From the NCBI GenBank assembly GCA_039805905.1, contig JBDIVM010000004.1, positions 186,001-250,000 on the forward strand: a stretch of DNA of 64,000 nucleotides, given 5' to 3'. The notes beneath the pieces are model-generated. The model searched no databases. It was not told where the DNA came from and saw only the letters and a program-made list of their open reading frames with translations. Positions 52,103 through 60,330 of the stretch are shown here, in pieces. The DNA is from Thermohalobaculum sp039805905 (GTDB lineage Bacteria; Pseudomonadota; Alphaproteobacteria; Rhodobacterales; Rhodobacteraceae). A program made the position numbers and the translations under genes. Position 1 is the stretch's first letter. Each line of letters begins with the position of its first letter.

Positions 52103-52948
52103 ATGAAAATCCGGGCAGTGATCTTGGGCGCCGCAGTCGCGGCGGGCCTTACGGCTTGCGAAAGCGTGAGCGAGAAACAGGATCCGCTTGCTTCGAGCGT
52201 GATCGACGAGGCAAATCTCAACGACCTGATGCTGACGGCAGGCAGCCCCGAGACGGCAGTCGAGTATTTCGAGCAATCGCTGGCTCGCGAGCCCGACCGG
52301 GCAGACTTCCGGCGCGGACTCGCGGTGTCCTACGCACGGGCGAAGCGCTTCAACGAGGCGGCGCGAGTGTATCAGGAGCTGATCACGCTCAATCAGGACG
52401 AGCCTGTCGACAGGCTCGAATACGCCTATGTTGCCATCCATCTGGACCGCTGGGACGACGTGGGCACGCTGTCGGCGAGTTTCCCGGACAGCCTGCAGAC
52501 ACCGCGCCGCTATCTCGTGGACGCGATGGTGGCCGACCAGCGCAGCGACTGGGCGGCGGCCGATGCCGCCTATGCCCGTGCCGAGAAGCTTTCGGCCCGG
52601 CCCGCATCGGTGCTGAACAACTGGGGAGTCAGCCAGATGGGCCGCGGCGATCTCGCCGCTGCGGGGAAGACGTTCGAGCGCGCCATATCCTATGACTCGA
52701 CCCTGTTCAACGCCAAGAACAACCTGGCGATCGTACGCGGCCTTCAGGGGGATTTCACTGTTCCGGTGGTCCCGCTGAGCGACAGCGAGCGTGCGATCCT
52801 GCTCAACAATCTTGGCATCATCGCCATGCGCAAGGGTGAGGATAGCATTGCCAAGGGATTGTTCGCGGCCGCTGTCGAGTCCAGCCCGCAGCACTATCAG
52901 GGTGCGGCCGACCGTCTCGCCGCGCTCGAAGCGACAGTCCTGAACTGA
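52103..52948 (+). CDS. tadD: TPR lipoprotein TadD
   Basis: 281 residues from ATG 52103, chosen because GGAGG precedes it and a lipoprotein signal ending in Gly-Leu-Thr-Ala-Cys begins at once; ATG 52085 would add six residues. At least four TPR units run from about 35 to 275, with Asn-Asn-Trp-Gly-Val and Leu-Leu-Asn-Asn-Leu-Gly-Ile-Ile. It is expected at the outer membrane to help the CpaC secretin. Confidence 0.87.
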   Translation: MKIRAVILGAAVAAGLTACESVSEKQDPLASSVIDEANLNDLMLTAGSPETAVEYFEQSLAREPDRADFRRGLAVSYARAKRFNEAARVYQELITLNQDEPVDRLEYAYVAIHLDRWDDVGTLSASFPDSLQTPRRYLVDAMVADQRSDWAAADAAYARAEKLSARPASVLNNWGVSQMGRGDLAAAGKTFERAISYDSTLFNAKNNLAIVRGLQGDFTVPVVPLSDSERAILLNNLGIIAMRKGEDSIAKGLFAAAVESSPQHYQGAADRLAALEATVLN

Positions 52949-52955
52949 GCCGGCG

Positions 52956-53453
52956 ATGGATACGCAAGCCCTGGCGGTCGCGACCGCTGCGATGGCCGTA
53001 CTGATGATTCTTGTCACCTGGTTCGACCTGAAGCAGCTCAGGATTCCGAACTGGAGCGTTCTGGCCGTGCTTGGCGTCTTCGTCGTCACCGGCCTTTGGG
53101 GGCTCCCGCTGGAAACTTTCGCCTGGCGGCTGCTTGCCGGGGTGATCGTGCTGGTCGTCGGCTTCGGCCTCTACTCGGTCGGCGGTGGCAATGTGGGCGG
53201 GGGCGACATCAAGATGATGGCTGCGCTGACGCCCTTCGTGGCCGGCAAGGATGTCGGCTTCGTGCTGATCATGTTTGCCGCGCTATCGCTTGTCGGCATC
53301 ATGCTGCACAAGCTGGTCCGGGCAAAGCTGCGCGACCGCCAGACCGGCTGGAAGGCACTCGACCAGCAGCGCTTTTTCCCCGTCGGTCTGCTGCTCGGGG
53401 CGACAATCATGGTCTATCTCGGGAGCGAGCTGGTCGGGCGGTATCAGGCCTGA
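52956..53453 (+). CDS. cpaA: Prepilin peptidase CpaA/TadV
   Basis: 165 residues with about five membrane segments. The two catalytic Asp are Asp24 in Trp-Phe-Asp-Leu and Asp84 in Gly-Gly-Gly-Asp-Ile-Lys-Met-Met. It cleaves the leader of Flp pilins at Gly. It is the last gene of the run, 7 bases after tadD, and the only prepilin peptidase in the window, so it would serve the orphan pilins too. Its end overlaps the convergent glycerophosphodiesterase by 10 bases. Confidence 0.94.
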   Translation: MDTQALAVATAAMAVLMILVTWFDLKQLRIPNWSVLAVLGVFVVTGLWGLPLETFAWRLLAGVIVLVVGFGLYSVGGGNVGGGDIKMMAALTPFVAGKDVGFVLIMFAALSLVGIMLHKLVRAKLRDRQTGWKALDQQRFFPVGLLLGATIMVYLGSELVGRYQA

Positions 53454-54232
53454 CCGGCGCCCCAGGCGGCCCAGCCCGGATCGCCGAGAAAGAGTGGCGG
53501 GTGATCCGTTATGACTCCGGTCAGGCCCGCCTCGCGGTACGGCAGCATCCGCGCCGGGTCATTGATCGTGTAGACGCGCACATGGAAGCGGGATTGCCTC
53601 GCGCGCTCGATCAGGTCGCGGGTGAGAAACTCGTGCCATATGTGCAACGAGCAGGCCCTGATGTCGGCGAGGGCGTCCGGCCAGTCGGACGGCGGCTCCT
53701 CGTAGAGGACGGCAATCGGCTGCGCGGGCATGAGACGGCGAAGCGCCTCCAGCGCCGCGAGGTCGAAGCTTGATACGAGAATCCTGCTCTCTGCCCAGGC
53801 AAGGCGCGAGAGCGCCGTGGCGACGGCGCGGACGACCGGCTCCGGCGGGCGATCATGCGGTTTGATCTCGAGATTCGCCGACAGGCCGAGCTCGTCGATG
53901 AGGCCCAGCGCCCGGTCGAGGGTGGGAAGCGGTTCGCCGGCGAATTCGGCCGAGAACCAGCTGCCGGCGTCGATGCCGGAGAGGTCGTCGCGGCCGATCG
54001 AGCTCAGCGGGCCACTGGCGTCGGTGCAGCGGTCCAGCGTCTCGTCGTGACACAGTACCGGCGTACCGTCACCGAGCAGGGAGACATCGAATTCCAGCCA
54101 CCGGGCGCCCTGAGACGCCGCCGCGCGGAATGCGGCGAGCGTGTTCTCCGGGGCGACCTGCCTGGCGCCGCGATGGGCAACGATCTTGCCCGGGGTGGAG
54201 GTGTCGGGTCGGCCGGGGTGCAGGCGGTCCAT
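53444..54232 (-). CDS. Glycerophosphodiester phosphodiesterase
   Basis: 262 residues. Ile-Val-Ala-His-Arg-Gly-Ala-Arg near 18, Ala-Pro-Glu-Asn-Thr-Leu-Ala-Ala-Phe and Glu-Phe-Asp-Val are the catalytic His and metal ligands; Asn-Leu-Glu-Ile-Lys-Pro follows. It splits glycerophosphodiesters into glycerol 3-phosphate and an alcohol. No signal peptide is seen, so it is likely cytoplasmic. GGAGAGGA precedes the ATG. Confidence 0.95.
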   Translation of the reverse strand: MDRLHPGRPDTSTPGKIVAHRGARQVAPENTLAAFRAAASQGARWLEFDVSLLGDGTPVLCHDETLDRCTDASGPLSSIGRDDLSGIDAGSWFSAEFAGEPLPTLDRALGLIDELGLSANLEIKPHDRPPEPVVRAVATALSRLAWAESRILVSSFDLAALEALRRLMPAQPIAVLYEEPPSDWPDALADIRACSLHIWHEFLTRDLIERARQSRFHVRVYTINDPARMLPYREAGLTGVITDHPPLFLGDPGWAAWGAGQA

Positions 54233-54372
54233 CTGTTCCTCTCCGGATGTGTACGGCGCGCGGGTCGCCGGGCGCTCAGCAATGCCACGCCCTTGCGCCG
54301 CACGCCAGAGCGTTGCGCCGGGCTGCTCCCTGTGCGATGCGTCAGCCGGGGAGTCGGGCGGAGCACGAGGAA

Positions 54373-56193
54373 ATGCGCCGTATTCTGATCTTCTCCGTGG
54401 TGCTGGCAGCTGTCGGTTTCGGTTGCCTCCTGATCGGCGAGCGAGGAGCGCGGTCGCTGGAGCGGCTCATGCTTGACCGGGTTGGAAATGGACTTGCCGC
54501 GATCGGGATCGACTGGGCTGAGCTGCACGCCGATGGGTTGCGTCTCGACCTGCGCGGCCACGCGCCCGACATCTATGCCCACGACCTGGCACTGGAAACG
54601 GCTCGTGCGACGGCTCCCTACGCCAAGGTCATCGACCACAGCACTGCGACCCTGGCGCCGCCGATCCGGCGCGATCCGCTGCGGATCGAATTGCTCCGTG
54701 ACAGCGACGGCCTGACGTTGACCGGCCGGTTCGCCGGGGAGGCAATGCGCGGGCGCCTGATCGCATCCCTTACCGCAGCCTCTCCGGGCCTGGCGATTCA
54801 CGATCTGACCGGCGTGAACGCGGAGCGACCGGGCTCCGGATGGGGACCCGAACTTGATATTGCCGTCGCGGCTGCGGTGATGGTGCCGAACGCCTATGTG
54901 ACGGTCGAACCGGGCGCGGTCCGGGTCGAGGGGCTGGCACGGGGTGCCAGCCAGCGCCAGGAGATTGGCGACACGCTGATGGCGCTGGTGGGCGAAACGG
55001 TGCGGCTGACGCTCGAACTGCACGAGCCGCTGCGTGTCGTCACACCCTTCGTGTTCTCGGTGAACAAGGAAGTCTCCGGCGCCTTCAGGCTGGAGCTTTG
55101 CTCCTCCCGGGATAGCGAGGAGGAGGCCGAGATCGAGGCGCTCCTGAACCGGTTCCAGGTCGCCGGCCCGGCCCGGCGCTGCCCGGCCGCCCTGGGAGGA
55201 CCCGGAACGGGGTGGGCAGCCGCGGCTGAGGCCGGCCTGAACGCTCTGGCGCGGCTGCCGGCGGGCCGTTTCCGGCTGGAATACCGGACTGCGCAGCTGA
55301 CCGGCTCCGGCCCTACGGGGGCGCAGGATCTCGAGCCGGCCCTGGCCGCGCTCGCGTCGGCGCTGCCTCCGGGTTACGGGCTGATCGGCGCTCTTCCTGA
55401 CGCAAATGCCGCGATGGCAGCGGCCGTCCCGGCGCCGCAACGCCACTGGATCACGATCGGGCGGCTGCAGGAGGGGGTCGTCCTCGCCGGAACCGTATCG
55501 GGCGAGGCGGCGGCGCGCATGCTCGAAGCCTATGCCGCCGCCCGGTTCGGCGGCAATGCGGTGCATGCAATGCTGTCGGCAGGGTCGGGCGGAGCGCCGC
55601 CGGGCTGGAACGTCGCCGCCATGGTTGCGCTCGATGCGGTGGCGGGCCTGATACACGGCGAGGCCGAAGTGACGCCGGGCCGGATCGGCATACGCGGCCT
55701 GGCCGCAACACCGGCGCAGGCGGCGCGGCTCCACCGGCTGCTCGAGGGAGAGGCACCCGAGGGCTACGCTGTCACCTCCGAGCTTTCGATCGATCTCCCG
55801 GCGCAGGTTGCCGAAGTTCCTCTTGGAATCCGGCGCTGCGCCACCCTGCTCGGACAGATGGTGAAGGATGATCCGATAACCTTCGCGCCTGGCTCCGCTG
55901 TCCTCGAAGGGCGGAGCAACCGGGTTCTCGACCGCCTGGCGACCTTGCTCCGTCGCTGCGAGAGCGGCTCGATCGAGATCGGCGGGCACACGGACAGCCA
56001 GGGGTCCGACTCCCTGAATCTCAGGCTCAGCACCGCCCGGGCCGAGGCGGTGCTGGACGGGCTGCTTGAACGCGGCGTGCCCCTTGCCCGTATGTCGGCG
56101 CGCGGCTATGGCGACGCGATGCCGGTCGCGGAGAACAGCACCGAGGCAGGCAGGGCGCTGAACCGGCGCATCGAATTCGTCGCGATCGAGTGA
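54373..56193 (+). CDS. Large BON/OmpA envelope protein
   Basis: 606 residues from ATG 54373. One membrane segment at about 4-22 anchors it. Four BON-like repeats follow, each with a Leu-x-Gly-x-Ala/Leu-x-x-Gly pattern (for example Leu-Asp-Leu-Arg-Gly-His-Ala near 60 and Val-Val-Leu-Ala-Gly-Thr-Val-Ser-Gly near 370). Residues about 490-606 are an OmpA C-terminal domain with Gly-Gly-His-Thr-Asp-Ser-Gln-Gly-Ser and the final Asn-Arg-Arg-Ile-Glu-Phe. BON domains bind lipids and OmpA binds peptidoglycan. Relatives occur in Rhodobacterales, where function is unknown. Confidence 0.82.
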   Translation: MRRILIFSVVLAAVGFGCLLIGERGARSLERLMLDRVGNGLAAIGIDWAELHADGLRLDLRGHAPDIYAHDLALETARATAPYAKVIDHSTATLAPPIRRDPLRIELLRDSDGLTLTGRFAGEAMRGRLIASLTAASPGLAIHDLTGVNAERPGSGWGPELDIAVAAAVMVPNAYVTVEPGAVRVEGLARGASQRQEIGDTLMALVGETVRLTLELHEPLRVVTPFVFSVNKEVSGAFRLELCSSRDSEEEAEIEALLNRFQVAGPARRCPAALGGPGTGWAAAAEAGLNALARLPAGRFRLEYRTAQLTGSGPTGAQDLEPALAALASALPPGYGLIGALPDANAAMAAAVPAPQRHWITIGRLQEGVVLAGTVSGEAAARMLEAYAAARFGGNAVHAMLSAGSGGAPPGWNVAAMVALDAVAGLIHGEAEVTPGRIGIRGLAATPAQAARLHRLLEGEAPEGYAVTSELSIDLPAQVAEVPLGIRRCATLLGQMVKDDPITFAPGSAVLEGRSNRVLDRLATLLRRCESGSIEIGGHTDSQGSDSLNLRLSTARAEAVLDGLLERGVPLARMSARGYGDAMPVAENSTEAGRALNRRIEFVAIE

Positions 56194-56209
56194 GCGAGGG
56201 CGCAATACC

Positions 56210-56629
56210 GTGCTGAACGGATCCGAACTCGGCATCGCCATCACGGCCGTCATCGCCGGCTCGATTTGTGTCGGCTTCCTGCTGCACTGGCTCTGGATCG
56301 CGTTGGGCCACGGTCCGGGCGACCTCGAGGCACAGGTTGCGGACCTGGCGGCGCGCCTGCACGAGGCGGATTTGGCACGGGAAGCGGCCGAGGCCGCACG
56401 GCAGGAGACCGCGGCGCTTGCAGCGGAACGCGATGCGGAGTCCGCCCGTCGCATCGCCGATCTCCGGAGCCAGCTCGAGGATACGATCGCCATGCGCGAG
56501 CAGGAGCGGCAGAGCGAGGTTGCGGAGGCGCGTGCGGATCTCGCGGCGATGCGGGACGGGCTTGGTGCCGCCCGGCGGCGGATCAGCGAGCTTGAAGCGG
56601 AGATCGAGGCATTGCGCGGCCGGGGGTAG
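56210..56629 (+). CDS. Small membrane-anchored coiled-coil protein
   Basis: 139 residues with a GTG start. A membrane segment lies at about 9-32. Residues 38-139 are a continuous alpha-helical, Ala/Glu/Arg-rich coiled coil with heptad periodicity. It begins 16 bases after the BON/OmpA gene, so it probably works with that protein. Function is unknown. The low sequence complexity makes matches to known families unreliable. Confidence 0.6.
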   Translation: MLNGSELGIAITAVIAGSICVGFLLHWLWIALGHGPGDLEAQVADLAARLHEADLAREAAEAARQETAALAAERDAESARRIADLRSQLEDTIAMREQERQSEVAEARADLAAMRDGLGAARRRISELEAEIEALRGRG

Positions 56630-56653
56630 ACAGTATGCCCCGCCGGAGGGCGG

Positions 56654-57106
56654 TTACCGGCGCCAGCGCGCGGCCGCGCTGTCGTCGCTGTCGCGGGCGT
56701 CGACCCAGCGGGCCTCTCCGCCACGCTGCTCCTTCTTCCAGAAAGGGGCACGGGTCTTCAGGTAGTCCATCAGGAATTCGGCTGCCTCGAAAGCGGAGTG
56801 GCGATGCCGGCTTGCGGTGAGGACGAGGACGATGCGTTCGCCCGGCACCAGCGGCCCGACCCGGTGGATGACCCGTACACCCTGCAGCTCCCAGCGCCCG
56901 CGCGCCTCGTCGACGATTGCCTGCAATGCCCGCTCGGTCATGCCGGGATAGTGCTCAAGCTCCATTGAGCTGATCCGGCCTTCGCCCGTCCCCTGGCGCA
57001 CGAGGCCGACAAAGCTCACCACCGCGCCGATATCCGTATCCGCCGCAGTGAGCCGGGCGAGCTCCGTCCCGACGTCGAAGTCTTCGCGCTGGACGGATAC
57101 TTCCAC
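56654..57106 (-). CDS. moaE: Molybdopterin synthase catalytic subunit
   Basis: 150 residues. MoaE with MoaD inserts two sulfurs into precursor Z to give molybdopterin. Gly-Ala-Val-Val-Ser-Phe-Val-Gly near 27, Leu-Glu-His-Tyr-Pro-Gly-Met-Thr near 51, Val-x-His-Arg-Val-Gly near 78 and Lys-Thr-Arg-Ala-Pro-Phe-Trp-Lys-Lys-Glu near 118 are diagnostic. It lies 1 base after moaD. Confidence 0.96.
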   Translation of the reverse strand: MEVSVQREDFDVGTELARLTAADTDIGAVVSFVGLVRQGTGEGRISSMELEHYPGMTERALQAIVDEARGRWELQGVRVIHRVGPLVPGERIVLVLTASRHRHSAFEAAEFLMDYLKTRAPFWKKEQRGGEARWVDARDSDDSAAARWRR

Positions 57107-57107
57107 A

Positions 57108-57356
57108 TCAACCCCCGGTCACCGGCGGAAAGAAGGCAATCTCGCGGGCGCCGGCGATCGGCGTGTCGAGATCTGCCATCTCCTGGTCGACGGCGACTCG
57201 GATGGCGGCAAGATCTGCAAAGGCGGCGGCATAACGCGGATCCCGAGCGGTCAGTTGAGCAACCAGCTCACGGGCATTGCGGGCGCTTCCTGCGTCGATC
57301 TGCTCGGCCGCAGCACCGACACGTTCGCGCAGCCAGGCGAAATATAGAACCTGCAT
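57108..57356 (-). CDS. moaD: Molybdopterin synthase sulfur-carrier subunit
   Basis: 82 residues from ATG 57356. It is a ubiquitin-like sulfur carrier ending in Pro-Pro-Val-Thr-Gly-Gly, the C-terminal Gly-Gly that is thiocarboxylated. The Tyr-Phe-Ala-Trp-Leu-Arg-Glu-Arg opening is typical. It precedes moaE and follows pgsA, a common alphaproteobacterial order. Confidence 0.95.
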   Translation of the reverse strand: MQVLYFAWLRERVGAAAEQIDAGSARNARELVAQLTARDPRYAAAFADLAAIRVAVDQEMADLDTPIAGAREIAFFPPVTGG

Positions 57357-57384
57357 TGCGCCTCCCTCGTCCGGAGCCCGTGGG

Positions 57385-58032
57385 TCAGGTCTCCACATCG
57401 GTCGCAGGGCGGGCACGGGCCCGCTCCTTCTCGCGAATATAGGGCATCGCCTTGCGGAGATAATCCCATCCGGTCACCAGGGTGAACCAGGCCGCGATCC
57501 AGAGCAACAGCAGGCCGGCCGAGCCAACCGCGATCGCAGCCACGTCGAGCGCCTTGCCGACGAACGGCGGCAGCGGCCTGGCCCCCTGGGACGGCAACAG
57601 CGCACCGCGCAGCAGCAGAAGGCAGATGGCGAACATCTGCAGCGTCGTCTTCCACTTCGCAAGCCGGGTGACCGCGAGCTTCACTTCGCCGAGGAACTCC
57701 CGCAGGCCGGAGATCAGCACCTCGCGGAGGATGATCAGGGCCGCAGGAATGACGATCTGCCAGCGCATGTCATAGAGATGGACGAGGATTGTCAGCGCAA
57801 TCAGCACCATTGCCTTGTCGGCGATGGGGTCAAGCATCCTGCCGAAGGCGCTTTCCTGCCCCAGCCCGCGGGCAAGGATCCCGTCGAAGTAGTCGGTGAG
57901 CGCTGCGGCGATGAAGATCCCGACAGCAATCCGGTCGGCCTCCGGCCGATCGAATACCGCGAATGCGACCGCAACGAGCGGGGCCGCGAGCACGCGCAGG
58001 ATGCTCAGCAGGTTCGGGATGGTCCAGCTCAA
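57385..58032 (-). CDS. pgsA: CDP-diacylglycerol–glycerol-3-phosphate 3-phosphatidyltransferase
   Basis: 215 residues with about five membrane segments. The CDP-alcohol phosphotransferase motif Asp-Tyr-Phe-Asp-Gly-Ile-Leu-Ala-Arg, then Gly-Arg-Met-Leu-Asp-Pro-Ile-Ala-Asp, is complete. It makes phosphatidylglycerophosphate. The Trp-Thr-Ile-Pro-Asn-Leu-Leu-Ser-Ile-Leu-Arg opening is characteristic of PgsA. Confidence 0.95.
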   Translation of the reverse strand: MSWTIPNLLSILRVLAAPLVAVAFAVFDRPEADRIAVGIFIAAALTDYFDGILARGLGQESAFGRMLDPIADKAMVLIALTILVHLYDMRWQIVIPAALIILREVLISGLREFLGEVKLAVTRLAKWKTTLQMFAICLLLLRGALLPSQGARPLPPFVGKALDVAAIAVGSAGLLLLWIAAWFTLVTGWDYLRKAMPYIREKERARARPATDVET

Positions 58033-58099
58033 GGCAACACCCTCATTGTCGCCAGGCGCGGCAGGTCACACCGAGCTCCAGCCACTATTACGTCCTGGA

Positions 58100-58123
58100 C
58101 CGCGCAGCGGCAATGCCGCGCGG
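58100..58123 (-). terminator. GC hairpin after uvrC
   Basis: Minus-strand CCGCGC pairs with GCGCGG around an inner GGC/GCC pair, 6 bases after the uvrC stop. There is no T run, so read-through into pgsA is possible. Confidence 0.35.
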
Positions 58124-58129
58124 AACCGT

Positions 58130-60019
58130 TCAGCGTTCACCGCGAAAGAAAGCGTGGATGGTCTCCGCCATCGTTGCCGAAATGCCATCGACGAGCCGGA
58201 GGTCGGCGAGACCGGCACGGCTCACCGCCTTGGCCGAGCCGAAATGCGCCAGCAGGGCGCGCTTGCGGGCCGGGCCGATGCCGGGAACCTCGTCGAGCGG
58301 CGTGGCGCCGACCGCTTTCGAACGCTTCGCCCTGTGGGCCCCGATGGCGAAGCGGTGTGCCTCGTCGCGGAGACGCTGCACGAAATAGAGCGCCGGGCTG
58401 CGGAAGGGAAGCGCGAAGGGCCGGCGGCCGGGCGCGTGGAACTCCTCCTTGCCGGCATCGCGGTCGACTCCCTTGGCGACGCCGATGAGCGGCAGGTCCT
58501 CGATGCCGAGCTCGGCCAGCACGCCGGCGGCCGCCGCCACCTGCCCGGCGCCGCCGTCGATCAGCACGAGGTCGGGCCAGGCGGCCGACTCGCGGTCCGG
58601 ATCCTCCTTCACGAGGCGCCGGAAGCGGCGGGCCAGCACCTCCTTCATCATGCCGAAATCGTCGCCCGGCGTCAGCTCGTCGCCGCGGATGTTGAACTTG
58701 CGGTACTGGCCCTTCTCGAAACCGTCCGGCCCGGCCACGATCATCGCGCCGACCGCATGCGCCCCCTGGATGTGACTGTTGTCGTAGACCTCGATCCGTC
58801 GGGGCGGCTGGTCAAGGCCGAGTCCTTCAGCGAGCGCGGCGAGCAGCTTCGCCTGGCTCGCGCTCTCGGCCATCTTGCGGCCCAGTGCCTCGCGGGCGTT
58901 CTGCAGGGCGTGGTCGACGAGTTCGCGCTTCTCGCCGCGCCGGGGCACGGCCACCACCACCCGGCGCCCCGCAACGGTGCCCAGGGCGTCGGCAAGCAGC
59001 GGGCCGTTCTCGACCTCGTGGCTCATCAGCACCATGCGCGGCGGCGTCTTCTCGGCGTAGAACTGGCCGAGGAAGGCCTCGAGGATCTCTGCGTCCTCCG
59101 CCTCGGCCGAGATGCGCGGGAAATAGGCCCGGTTGCCCCAGTTCTGGTGCGAGCGGAAGAAGAACACCTGCACGCAGGCCTGCGCCCCCTCGCGGTGGAG
59201 CGCCACGACATCGGCCTCGGCGGTCAGCCGCGGGTTGATGCCCTGGTGGCCCTGCACATGGGCGAGCGCCCTCAACCGGTCCCTGCAGATCGCGGCGCGC
59301 TCGAATTCCATCGCGGCGCTGGCTTCCGCCATGCGGCTGGCGAGCTCGGCCTGGACCCTGCTCGACCGGCCCTCGAGGAAGCGGGTCGCATCCTCGACGA
59401 GAGCGGCATAGTCCTCTCCGCTTATCTTGCCCACGCAGGGCGCAGAGCAGCGTTTTATCTGATGCAGGAGGCAGGGGCGGGTCCGGCTCTGAAGGACTGC
59501 GTCCGAGCAGGTTCGGAGCAGGAAGGCCTTCTGGAGCTGGTTCAGCGTCCGGTTCACGGCGCCCGCCGAAGCGAAGGGGCCGAAGTAGCGCCCCTTCTCT
59601 CGCCGGGCGCCGCGGTGCTTGCGGAGGAGCGGCCACTCCCCGTCCTCGATCAGGATGTGCGGAAAGCTCTTGTCGTCGCGCAGCAGCACATTATAGCGCG
59701 GCCTGAGGCGCTTGATGAGGTTCGCCTCGAGCAGCAGCGCTTCGGTTTCCGTCCGGGTTGTGATGAACTCCATCGATGCCGTCGCCGCGATCATGCGCTG
59801 GATTCGGTTGGAGTGGCCGGCATATTTCGCATAGGCCGCGACGCGCTTCTTCAGCGAGCGGGCCTTGCCCACGTAAAGCGCTCCGCCCGCCGTATCGAGC
59901 ATGCGGTAGACCCCCGGCGAATCGTCGAGATTGCGCAGGTGGCGCCTGATCACCGCGGGGCCGGCGGGGATGTCCGCGGCAGGCTCGCCGATATCGATGC
60001 TGGTCGTGTCATCGTTCAT
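58130..60019 (-). CDS. uvrC: Excinuclease ABC subunit C
   Basis: 629 residues from ATG 60019. UvrC makes both incisions in nucleotide-excision repair. Residues 25-105 are a GIY-YIG domain (Gly-Val-Tyr-Arg-Met, then Ala-Leu-Tyr-Val-Gly-Lys-Ala). A UVR motif and the RNase H-like nuclease (Val-Leu-Ile-Asp-Gly-Gly-Ala-Gly-Gln) follow, and the end is a helix-hairpin-helix pair with Val-Pro-Gly-Ile-Gly-Pro. The frame opens 53 codons earlier, but that part does not resemble UvrC. Confidence 0.97.
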   Translation of the reverse strand: MNDDTTSIDIGEPAADIPAGPAVIRRHLRNLDDSPGVYRMLDTAGGALYVGKARSLKKRVAAYAKYAGHSNRIQRMIAATASMEFITTRTETEALLLEANLIKRLRPRYNVLLRDDKSFPHILIEDGEWPLLRKHRGARREKGRYFGPFASAGAVNRTLNQLQKAFLLRTCSDAVLQSRTRPCLLHQIKRCSAPCVGKISGEDYAALVEDATRFLEGRSSRVQAELASRMAEASAAMEFERAAICRDRLRALAHVQGHQGINPRLTAEADVVALHREGAQACVQVFFFRSHQNWGNRAYFPRISAEAEDAEILEAFLGQFYAEKTPPRMVLMSHEVENGPLLADALGTVAGRRVVVAVPRRGEKRELVDHALQNAREALGRKMAESASQAKLLAALAEGLGLDQPPRRIEVYDNSHIQGAHAVGAMIVAGPDGFEKGQYRKFNIRGDELTPGDDFGMMKEVLARRFRRLVKEDPDRESAAWPDLVLIDGGAGQVAAAAGVLAELGIEDLPLIGVAKGVDRDAGKEEFHAPGRRPFALPFRSPALYFVQRLRDEAHRFAIGAHRAKRSKAVGATPLDEVPGIGPARKRALLAHFGSAKAVSRAGLADLRLVDGISATMAETIHAFFRGER

Positions 60020-60330
60020 GGGAATCGCCTGCGCGCTACTTCGTCCCGCGGCCCGATGCAAGCGAAAAGGAATCCCCCGATTCTGTGGATAACTCTGTCG
60101 GCAAAATGCAGTTGAAGGATGATTTCCCTTGAGTCCCAAGGCTGTCAATCGGTTTGAACAAAATTTAGGCACTTCCATAACGCATTGAAAATGCTAAGGA
60201 AAAAATCTCGATCAGGCAACCCCATGAATTCCCGAGGAAATTCTGACAACCGTGTAACGAAGTCGAACTCGCGTGGAAAAGTCGATCGGAACGCAGTGCG
60301 ATCAGGCGAGCAAAGCGGTTGTCCTGACGT
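60020..60330. other. AT-rich gap with a perfect DnaA box
   Basis: 311 bases between uvrC and the SDR gene, with AT content above the surroundings. TGTGGATAA at 60084-60092 is the complement of TTATCCACA, a perfect DnaA box. A TTGACA hexamer lies on the minus strand at 60148-60143, but without a fitting -10. The 61-codon open frame at 60185-60370 on the plus strand overlaps the SDR end and lacks recognisable features. Confidence 0.5.

Noticed and set aside
54004..56751. Long minus-strand frame across the BON/OmpA gene and part of the glycerophosphodiesterase.
   Set aside because: Antisense shadow with no recognisable domain; the plus-strand OmpA match is clear.
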